From: Candidatus Gastranaerophilales bacterium
GTDB taxonomy: Bacteria > Cyanobacteriota > Vampirovibrionia > Gastranaerophilales > Gastranaerophilaceae
Direction of reading: 5' to 3'
Length of the DNA: 37,028 nucleotides
NCBI GenBank assembly: GCA_944323985.1
Contig: CALUUP010000001.1
Coordinates: 1-37,028, forward strand
The notes under the pieces were generated by a model. The model was not told where the DNA came from and ran no database searches. It saw only the letters and a program-made list of their open reading frames with translations. The stretch's first letter is position 1, and each line of letters starts with the position of its first letter. The position numbers and the translations under genes were made by a program. Below are positions 8,773 to 14,884 of the stretch, one piece after another.

Positions 8773-9627
8773 ATGAGCGGAAATACTGAGATTTTAAAAT
8801 TTTTGATTTTTGGTGATATAACAGGCAAGCAAGGGAGAGTGGCTGTTAAGAATTATCTTGTACAAAATAAAGATAATGATATCCCGACGTTTGTTATTGC
8901 TAATATTGAAAATGCTTCTCATGGTTTTGGACTTACAAAAAAGAATTATGAAGATTTATTTGCTTCAGGTATAGATTGTTTTACTTCTGGAAATCATATT
9001 TGGGATAAAAAAGATATATTTGAGTATATAGATGATGTGAATAATCTTTTAAGACCTATTAATTATCCTGCAGGAACTAGAGGAAAAGGTGTTCAAGTAT
9101 TTGAAATTGCAGAGCATAGATTTGCTGTTATTAATGTTTTAGGAAGGGTTTTTATGCCTCCTATTGATTCCCCTTGGCAAGTAGTTACGGAGACAATTGA
9201 AAGTCTTATTAGTCAAGGTATTGAGTCTGTATTTATAGATTTTCATGCAGAAGCTACTGCTGAAAAAATATGTTTTGCAAAATATTTAGCGAAAAAATTT
9301 AATAATGAAAATAAAGCTATAGTTAAAGCTTTTTGGGGAACTCATACGCACGTTCAGACTGCTGACGAACAGATTTATAATGGTATGGCATATATTACTG
9401 ATGTCGGTTTCTGTGGAACTAATGATAGTGTAATCGGAATGGAGTTTGCGACTTCATTTAAACGATTATCTACTAGTTTACCTGAAAGATATGAAATCGC
9501 TGAGTCATCAATTGCCCAAATAAATGGTGTTGAAGTTTTAATTGATAATAATTCGGCAACACTTATAAAAAGAATTAATTTGGTAGTAGATAATAATGAA
9601 AGTGGGGTAAATGATGCTAAGGGGTGA
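8773..9627 (+). CDS. ymdB: YmdB-family metallophosphoesterase
   Basis: A 284-residue member of the TIGR00282/YmdB family of calcineurin-like phosphoesterases, which hydrolyse 2',3'-cyclic nucleotides and in Bacillus affect biofilm and sporulation decisions. Metal-binding motifs are GDITGKQGR near the N-terminus, IANIENA, SGNHIWD, DFHAEATAEK, GTHTHVQTAD and ITDVGFCG. The second motif departs slightly from the usual NGENAAGG. There is no signal peptide. No ribosome-binding site precedes the ATG, and the upstream sequence is a hairpin followed by AT-rich DNA. The neighbour is rny, as in Firmicutes. Confidence 0.94.
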   Translation: MSGNTEILKFLIFGDITGKQGRVAVKNYLVQNKDNDIPTFVIANIENASHGFGLTKKNYEDLFASGIDCFTSGNHIWDKKDIFEYIDDVNNLLRPINYPAGTRGKGVQVFEIAEHRFAVINVLGRVFMPPIDSPWQVVTETIESLISQGIESVFIDFHAEATAEKICFAKYLAKKFNNENKAIVKAFWGTHTHVQTADEQIYNGMAYITDVGFCGTNDSVIGMEFATSFKRLSTSLPERYEIAESSIAQINGVEVLIDNNSATLIKRINLVVDNNESGVNDAKG

Positions 9628-9674
9628 TTTTTTGCCTAAATTAGTAACTTATTACTTAGAAAGTGAGGTAGGTT

Positions 9675-10529
9675 ATGAAAGCTGATTTTCATATCCATAC
9701 CTATTATTCTGATGGAGTTTTCTCTCCTGAAAAAATTGTTGATTTAGCATTAGATGTTGGTTTACAAGTTATTTCTTTGACTGATCATGATAATGTCTTA
9801 TCATATGATGTTGCAGTGAATTATTTAAAAACTAAAGATGTCGATTTTAAAATAATTCCTGGTATTGAGGTGAATACTTTATATAAAGATTATGAAGTGC
9901 ATATTTTAGGCTATTTCCCAGATGTTACAAAAAGTGATTTTAAATCTTTATTAAAAACTCAGCAACATGCTCGTGTAAAACAAACAAAAGAAATTTTACA
10001 TCTTTTAGCTAAAAAAGAAGGAATTAAAATAGCTTTTGAAGATGTAAAAAATATGGTTGCAGAAGGTGGTAGTATTGGAAGACCTCATATTGCAAAAGCT
10101 ATTACTAATGCCGGTGGTACTAGTAATATAATGGAAGCTTATAGTAAATATATTCATAGGGCTTCTCCTGTTTATGTTGAAAGAAAAACCGTAACGCCTT
10201 TCGATGCAGTAGAAGTAATTTATGATTCAGGTGGGATACCTGTAATTGCTCATCCTTATGATATTGACATCGCTGAAAAATTAATTAAAGATTTAATGAA
10301 TTGTGGTTTGAGAGGAATCGAAGCTTATCATAGAAAGCATTCTCCGGCTATTGTTGAATATTTTTCTTCTATGGCAGAGAATTTAGGTCTTATTGTAACT
10401 GGTGGGTCAGATTTCCATGCTCCTAATATTATGAATGGACAAATTATTTTAGGTAAGAATTTTGTTCCTGAATGGATTTATGATTCATTAATTAATGAAA
10501 AGAAAAATTTAGATTTAGCTAGAGGTTAA
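9675..10529 (+). CDS. PHP-domain phosphoesterase / 5'-3' exonuclease-like (TrpH/RNase AM type)
   Basis: A 284-residue PHP protein. Metal ligands are HIH (H6, H8), D13 in YSDG, TDHD (D37-D39), E65 in GIEVN, H76 in VHILGYF, the AHPYDID histidine and the GGSDFH pair near the C-terminus. The motif set and GRPHIAKAI match the TrpH/YciV group, whose characterised members remove nucleotides from 5'-phosphorylated RNA or hydrolyse 3',5'-bisphosphates. GAGGTAGG precedes the ATG. The 47-base gap from ymdB and its position after rny suggest a shared RNA-turnover unit. The exact substrate is not shown by sequence. Confidence 0.88.
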   Translation: MKADFHIHTYYSDGVFSPEKIVDLALDVGLQVISLTDHDNVLSYDVAVNYLKTKDVDFKIIPGIEVNTLYKDYEVHILGYFPDVTKSDFKSLLKTQQHARVKQTKEILHLLAKKEGIKIAFEDVKNMVAEGGSIGRPHIAKAITNAGGTSNIMEAYSKYIHRASPVYVERKTVTPFDAVEVIYDSGGIPVIAHPYDIDIAEKLIKDLMNCGLRGIEAYHRKHSPAIVEYFSSMAENLGLIVTGGSDFHAPNIMNGQIILGKNFVPEWIYDSLINEKKNLDLARG

Positions 10530-10535
10530 ATATTT

Positions 10536-11114
10536 ATGCAAAGAGCGTTTACTATTATTGAAGTTTCAATTTTATTTGTAATTTTCTTGATTGTAGCTTT
10601 TTTAGTTGCTCCTATGTCTATGAATGATTCAAGACAAGTTAGGTATGCTGCTTCTTGGCGTAATGTACAAGCTGAATTTGCGAATATCTTTTATACAACT
10701 TTTGCTGAGGCTGGGGAAGATGTTGGTAAAATAAAAAGTAGATTTACTAATATTCTTAATGCTGAATTAAATGAGGAAGTAAAACCTTATAAAATTGTAT
10801 ATTTAAATGGGACTTTTCCTAGTAAAACTTATCGATTTGAAAAATATTTTTTAACTAATCAAAATGCTTCAATAGCTGCTAAATTTTTTGAAGTTCCTCA
10901 AGATGATTTGATTGGAATATTAATGTACGATGTTAATGGTAAACTAGCTCCAAATACTTGGGGAAAAGATGTTTTTGGGTTTAATATATATTCAGATAAG
11001 TTTGAACCTTTTTGTAAAGAAAAGCCTATTAATATTCAAAATCAAGATTGTTCAAAGGACGGAACCGGCTTATGTTGTTCGAATTATTATTTGATAGGAG
11101 GTAGTTTTGATTAA
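10536..11114 (+). CDS. Type IV pilin-like (prepilin) protein
   Basis: A 192-residue protein with a class III leader. MQRA is followed by FTIIEV and a hydrophobic helix to about residue 27, matching the prepilin peptidase site (cleavage after A4, glutamate at +5). The rest is a variable globular domain with four cysteines in the last 35 residues (PFCKE, QDC, LCCS), typical of a disulfide-bounded loop in minor pilins. It lies six bases after the PHP gene and overlaps the next gene by eight bases, so it is in the same message. No assembly genes (pilB, pilC, pilD) are nearby. It could serve a pilus or a secretion pseudopilus. Confidence 0.82.
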   Translation: MQRAFTIIEVSILFVIFLIVAFLVAPMSMNDSRQVRYAASWRNVQAEFANIFYTTFAEAGEDVGKIKSRFTNILNAELNEEVKPYKIVYLNGTFPSKTYRFEKYFLTNQNASIAAKFFEVPQDDLIGILMYDVNGKLAPNTWGKDVFGFNIYSDKFEPFCKEKPINIQNQDCSKDGTGLCCSNYYLIGGSFD

Positions 11115-11685
11115 AAATGTTTGTGTTTTTGCTTCTTCATCTAATAATTTAAATATTAAATATTATAATGATGCAAAAATATTAGGTCAATTGATGGGGC
11201 AGGCCGGAATGAATATTGTATATGGCGGTAGTCGTTTAGGAATGATGTATGCGTGCGCTAAAGCTGTAAAAGATAATGGTGGTAAAATATACGGAGTTAT
11301 GCCGCAAAGACTTTGTGACTATGGTGTTGCAAATCCGAATGATTGTGATGAATTTTTTCTTACGACTGGTATGAGAGAAAGAAAAGCTAAAATGGATGAA
11401 CTTTCTGAGGCTGTCGTTGCTATACCTGGTGGGTTTGGTACATTAGAAGAAATTTCTGAAATGATTGTTCAAAAACAGCTGGGTTATAATAATAAGCCTA
11501 TTGTTTTATTAAATACTGAAGGTTTTTATGATAATTTAGTAGCTTTTTTTGAAACAATAATAAATAAAAATTTTGCTAAAGAATCTACTAATGAACTATA
11601 TTTTATTGCAGATTCACCTACTCAAGTAGTTGATTATATTTTGAACTATAATCCTAATAAAATGAAGTTCGTTGGAAAATTTTAA
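11107..11685 (+). CDS. LOG-family nucleotide phosphoribohydrolase (TIGR00730)
   Basis: A 192-residue Rossmann-like protein of the LOG family, which splits cytokinin-type nucleoside 5'-monophosphates, or nucleotides in general, into base and ribose 5-phosphate. It has VYGGSRLGMM, the MRERK motif and PGGFGTLEE, the two active-site signatures. The start is TTG at 11107, five bases after AGGAGG, lying within the last codons of the pilin gene (eight-base overlap). In bacteria these enzymes seem to act on AMP-like nucleotides; nothing shows cytokinin production here. Its stop overlaps that of the convergent LuxR-type gene. Confidence 0.93.
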   Translation: MIKNVCVFASSSNNLNIKYYNDAKILGQLMGQAGMNIVYGGSRLGMMYACAKAVKDNGGKIYGVMPQRLCDYGVANPNDCDEFFLTTGMRERKAKMDELSEAVVAIPGGFGTLEEISEMIVQKQLGYNNKPIVLLNTEGFYDNLVAFFETIINKNFAKESTNELYFIADSPTQVVDYILNYNPNKMKFVGKF

Positions 11686-11912
11686 TAGTCTAGTTCTATT
11701 AATTTGTTTAAGATTGCATAAACACTTACTTGAACTTTGTTGTGTAGTTTAAGTTTTATGTAGATACTCTCTAAATGTGATTTTACGGTATGTATAGATA
11801 TTTTTAGTTTTTTTGCAATCTCTCCGTTACTTAGACCTTTTGCTACAAGTACCAATACTTCTTTTTCTTTAGGAGTAAGTATTATTTGCGTTTTATTTTT
11901 TGCTATTACCAT
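11682..11912 (-). CDS. LuxR/GerE-type helix-turn-helix protein without receiver
   Basis: A 76-residue protein that is almost entirely a GerE DNA-binding domain: LTPKEKEVLVLVAKGLSN, then EIAKKLKISIHTVKSHLESIY. There is no receiver or ligand domain, as in the short GerE-like regulators. The ATG (11910-11912) has no ribosome-binding site. TATTAT lies six bases before it, which suggests a leaderless message. It follows upp by 58 bases on the same strand. Its targets are unknown. Confidence 0.88.
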   Translation of the reverse strand: MVIAKNKTQIILTPKEKEVLVLVAKGLSNGEIAKKLKISIHTVKSHLESIYIKLKLHNKVQVSVYAILNKLIELDY

Positions 11913-11918
11913 ATCAAT

Positions 11919-11924
11919 ATAATA
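11919..11924 (-). promoter_or_regulatory. -10-like box six bases before the luxR-type start
   Basis: The minus strand reads TATTAT, then ATTGAT, then the ATG. The spacing fits a transcript that begins at the start codon. No -35 box is seen. Confidence 0.35.
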
Positions 11925-11970
11925 ATATAGTTTTATCGTTTTTAATTAATGTATTTTCCAAACTTATAAT

Positions 11971-12624
11971 TTATGTGTTAAAAATTCTATCTCCGGCATC
12001 ACCCATTCCAGGTATGATATATCCCTTTTCATTTAGGCCATTGTCGACTGAGGCTACTATTATTGTAACTTCTGGGAATCGATTGAAAATATTTTCAATT
12101 CCACAAGGAGCGGATATCATACAAACACAACAAATATTTGTTTCTGGTATTCCTTTATCAACATATAATTGTATTGCTTCTGCTAGTGAATTTCCTGTTG
12201 CCAACATTGGATCTGTTATATAAACATAATATTTTTCAGGATTATCTACCGGCATTGGAACTTTGTTATAATACCAAACAGGTTTTAATGTTTTTTCATC
12301 TCTATACATGCCAATATGTCTTATTGTGGCTTGAGGCAAGATATCTACAGCTTCATCTGTAAAAATTAAACCTGCTCTTAGTATTGGAGAAATTATAATT
12401 GTTATATCTGGATTTATTGTTTGAGTTGTAAATTTTGCAACAGGTGTTTCTATTTCAATTTCTTTTTGGGGTAAATTTTTTGTAGCTTCATATAGTAATA
12501 TTCTTGTTAATTTTCTTGCTGCTAATCTAACCCCTTCTGTATCAGTATTTTTATTCCTCATCGTGCATAAGCTTTGATTTACAATTGGATTGGATATTAT
12601 TTTTAATTTGCTGTTATTTAACAT
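11971..12624 (-). CDS. upp: Uracil phosphoribosyltransferase
   Basis: A 217-residue Upp, which salvages uracil with PRPP to make UMP. It has ILRAGLIF, IRHIGMYRDE, the PRPP loop TDPMLATGNS and the C-terminal LNEKGYIIPGMGDAGDR uracil-binding signature. The second glycine of the usual TGGS is asparagine. I take the ATG at 12624 as the start because GAGGT lies eight bases upstream. Longer versions (up to 12678) would extend into the MCE gene and exceed the family length. It overlaps the MCE gene by 11 bases, so it is translationally coupled to it. Confidence 0.95.
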   Translation of the reverse strand: MLNNSKLKIISNPIVNQSLCTMRNKNTDTEGVRLAARKLTRILLYEATKNLPQKEIEIETPVAKFTTQTINPDITIIISPILRAGLIFTDEAVDILPQATIRHIGMYRDEKTLKPVWYYNKVPMPVDNPEKYYVYITDPMLATGNSLAEAIQLYVDKGIPETNICCVCMISAPCGIENIFNRFPEVTIIVASVDNGLNEKGYIIPGMGDAGDRIFNT

Positions 12625-13261
12625 TTTTATGAACCTCATATAATTTTGTTTGTATATTTTCAGCTTTTTCGGTTGCATTATCTACCATATTATCTGTATA
12701 TTCAATAAAGTTTTCTATATTTTCATTGGTGCCGGTTGGAAGATCGAGTGCTTTTAGTTTTGTACTAAAAGATGATGATGTATATATTATTGAACCAAGT
12801 TTTTCAAACATTTCATTTAGCAAGCCCAATGCATCATGTAATCGTTTTGGAGCTGATACAGATAATATTGGAGTATTTTTATCTATATAGATATTTTGAT
12901 TAGGAAGATATAATTCTAAAGATTTTGAGCCTGCCATTCCGCTAAATTCTACGGTTGCAACTGTTCCTTGTGGTAAATCTAAATCTTTATCGGTTAGGGT
13001 AAATTTTACAAAAACTTCTGTATTTGTAGGTTGGATTTTTGTTACATTGCCGATTTCAATTCCCATCATTCTTACAGGTGAACCTACTATCAGACCATCT
13101 ACATCTGGCATAAAAATATTGTAATCATTTTCATTTTTTTTATTGTGAATATTTATAGTTGTGGTAATTAAGGTTATTAATAATATAATAATTAACCAAA
13201 TTAAGAGTTCTCCTTTATGAGTTATGTAAAATATATTTGATTTTTCTTTTGGCTCACTCAT
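12614..13261 (-). CDS. MCE-domain (MlaD-like) lipid-transport protein
   Basis: A 215-residue protein with a short cytoplasmic tail, one membrane helix (about 19-38) and an MCE domain beginning near residue 52 (DVDGLIVGSPVRMMGIEIGN). These proteins form periplasmic hexameric rings that carry lipids between membranes with an MlaE/MlaF transporter, here absent from the neighbourhood. A short helical tail follows the single MCE domain. I choose the ATG at 13261: an upstream in-frame TTG (13297) falls on a -35-like box, and TATAAT lies seven bases before the ATG. It implies a diderm envelope. Confidence 0.9.
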   Translation of the reverse strand: MSEPKEKSNIFYITHKGELLIWLIIILLITLITTTINIHNKKNENDYNIFMPDVDGLIVGSPVRMMGIEIGNVTKIQPTNTEVFVKFTLTDKDLDLPQGTVATVEFSGMAGSKSLELYLPNQNIYIDKNTPILSVSAPKRLHDALGLLNEMFEKLGSIIYTSSSFSTKLKALDLPTGTNENIENFIEYTDNMVDNATEKAENIQTKLYEVHKNVK

Positions 13262-13268
13262 ATAAAAA

Positions 13269-13297
13269 ATTATATTAAATTTTTTATTTTTATACAA
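13269..13297 (-). promoter_or_regulatory. Leaderless-type promoter of the MCE-upp pair
   Basis: On the minus strand TTGTAT (13297-13292), 17 bases, TATAAT (13274-13269), seven bases, then the ATG at 13261. There is no ribosome-binding site between the -10 and the ATG. Confidence 0.5.
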
Positions 13298-13302
13298 GTT
13301 TT

Positions 13303-13860
13303 TTATTCGATTCTAGCTTTTATTGCTCCCCAGGCTCTTATAAAACCTTTTTCATACATTAATAAATAGTATCCACCTTCTTTAATATACTCGATTGTGG
13401 CATCCATGTGTTCGTAATTTTTAGGAGGAGTTGCTCCTGTTTTTGCATATTTGGTGTTGATTATTGCTTGTATTTTTTCTTTTTTTAGTTGTTTTTTTTG
13501 TTTTTGTTTCTCTTCTTTAGTTAAGTTTTTATTATTTTTATAATATTTTTTTACTTCTTTTTTATTTTCTGAAATTTTAAAAACCGGTATAATTGCTATT
13601 AATTCTTTTGATTCTATTAAATATAAAAATTCTTTATCATTCGATAATGCTAATTGATAGTGTCCAGGTTTTATAAAATTTCCATTATAATCTGTTATGT
13701 TATCAACAATAGATAATATAGGTTGTTCATCGGTGGGGATTGAATATCTATATATACTTTGTTGATGAACGGTTAGTCCTGATGGAATTACTGGATATGG
13801 TGCTGCAGGAGTTAAATAATCAATATCTCTTAATGCTGGGGTAATTATGCCTTCTATCAT
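13303..13860 (-). CDS. Hypothetical protein downstream of rnpA
   Basis: A 185-residue protein that I do not recognise. It has a neutral N-terminal part with several prolines and tyrosines (about 1-90), a very lysine-rich helical segment (about 98-135, KKEVKKYYKNNKN and KEEKQKQKKQLKKEK) and a C-terminal part with aromatic residues ending in FIRAWGAIKARIE. There is no signal peptide or membrane helix. The start ATG overlaps the rnpA stop (ATGA), so it is translated from the rnpA message. In most bacteria this slot holds yidD or yidC, which this is not. The basic segment could bind RNA or lipid, but that is a guess. Confidence 0.7.
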   Translation of the reverse strand: MIEGIITPALRDIDYLTPAAPYPVIPSGLTVHQQSIYRYSIPTDEQPILSIVDNITDYNGNFIKPGHYQLALSNDKEFLYLIESKELIAIIPVFKISENKKEVKKYYKNNKNLTKEEKQKQKKQLKKEKIQAIINTKYAKTGATPPKNYEHMDATIEYIKEGGYYLLMYEKGFIRAWGAIKARIE

Positions 13861-14201
13861 ATTTTTTCTACCAATAATTGCATTATTTTTCTTGTATAAT
13901 TATAGTCTGTTTCTAATAGTTTACTGGATGCTACAAATATTAATGAAATATATTTTGTAGTTGTTTTTTCTTCTTTGATTAAATGTCTGTATGCTTCTCG
14001 CATTAATCGTTTTATTCTGTTTCTTTTTACGGCTCGTTTATGAATTTTTTTACTTACGACAAAACCTACTTTTGTGGGCGTCTCTGTGTCTTTTCTTTTA
14101 CCGCAAAATAATGTTATACCTCCTTTATGGTAGGAATTATTTATTTTATATGTTGCAGAAAAAGCACTTCTTTTTTTTAATCTATATTCCTTGGGTAACA
14201 T
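13857..14201 (-). CDS. rnpA: Ribonuclease P protein component
   Basis: A 114-residue RnpA, the protein subunit of RNase P that helps the RNA subunit bind pre-tRNA leaders. The RNR signature KRNRIKRLMREAYR is intact, preceded by VGFVVSKKIHKRAVKRN. The N-terminal LPKEYRLKKRSAF is typical. rpmH, which usually sits directly upstream, is missing: the next gene runs the other way. The ATG has no ribosome-binding site and lies six bases after a -10 box with a good -35, predicting a leaderless message. Confidence 0.95.
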   Translation of the reverse strand: MLPKEYRLKKRSAFSATYKINNSYHKGGITLFCGKRKDTETPTKVGFVVSKKIHKRAVKRNRIKRLMREAYRHLIKEEKTTTKYISLIFVASSKLLETDYNYTRKIMQLLVEKI

Positions 14202-14207
14202 AATTAA

Positions 14208-14236
14208 ATAATACTCTTTTTGTAAATATTTGTAAA
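14208..14236 (-). promoter_or_regulatory. Promoter of rnpA, leaderless type
   Basis: On the minus strand TTTACA (14236-14231) and TATTAT (14213-14208) are separated by exactly 17 bases, and the ATG follows the -10 by six bases. Both hexamers match consensus at five of six positions. Confidence 0.65.
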
Positions 14237-14300
14237 GTTTTTACTTTGTTTATTAAAGATTTACTTTTTTATGTCGTAATTATTTTTGTAAGGAGTTTTT

Positions 14301-14870
14301 ATGGCTGACGATTTTAAAGTTGAAAAAAATAATATAAATAATTCTTCTTCGCAAGGGAATATTTCTGGCGATAGGAAAATTATAGATGAGGCAAATTATA
14401 GAATACGTGCTCCAAGAGAAAGTGGTCCGACTGCTGTTGGAAGAGGGGGGGATCCTTTATTTAGAAGGATTAATGCTTCTAAAGAACAGTTGTTGGAATT
14501 GATGGAAGAAACTCAGACTGTTCAAGATTGGGTTCAAAGAGAAACTTCTAATAATGTTGCAATTAGTTGTCTTAATAATGAAAATTTAACTGATATATAT
14601 TATCAAATAAAGGATGGTTTTGGTGAGTATGGTAAAATTTCTTTAATGGGTTTTAAGACTCCATCAGGAGTTGAAATTCCCAGATTGAAAATTTATGATA
14701 CAGATGGAGAAGTTATTGAAGTTTTAACTGGACCTTTAGCGATTGAAGAGTTAAATAAAAGAGCTCTTGCTTTTAAGCAAATTCAAAATAATTATGAGAA
14801 AATTGACGTTTCTCCGCAAGAGTCTGATAATAACATTATTAATATTCCTATAGATGAATATCTTGGTTAA
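14301..14870 (+). CDS. Hypothetical soluble protein with G7 tract
   Basis: A 189-residue protein that I do not recognise. The first 60 residues are polar and probably disordered (NNINNSSSQGN). The rest looks globular, with helices (KEQLLELMEETQTVQDWVQRET) and a strand-rich part (GKISLMGFKTP, IPRLKIYDTDGEVIEVL). There is no signal peptide or membrane segment. AAGGAG precedes the ATG by about five bases. It is transcribed divergently from rnpA and ends 14 bases from the convergent zinc-ribbon gene. A run of seven Gs (14445-14451) within GGA-AGA-GGG-GGG-GAT is striking in this AT-rich DNA and could slip. Confidence 0.75.
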   Translation: MADDFKVEKNNINNSSSQGNISGDRKIIDEANYRIRAPRESGPTAVGRGGDPLFRRINASKEQLLELMEETQTVQDWVQRETSNNVAISCLNNENLTDIYYQIKDGFGEYGKISLMGFKTPSGVEIPRLKIYDTDGEVIEVLTGPLAIEELNKRALAFKQIQNNYEKIDVSPQESDNNIINIPIDEYLG

Positions 14871-14884
14871 CTTTTTTTTTCAGG

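Noticed and set aside
9613-9684. Short frame between ymdB and the PHP gene with AAGGGGTGA before a TTG
   Set aside because: It is 17-23 codons, overlaps both neighbours, and has no recognisable peptide. It is too weak to call a gene.
11900-12362. Plus-strand frames opposite upp
   Set aside because: upp is unambiguous on the minus strand and these frames show no family features.
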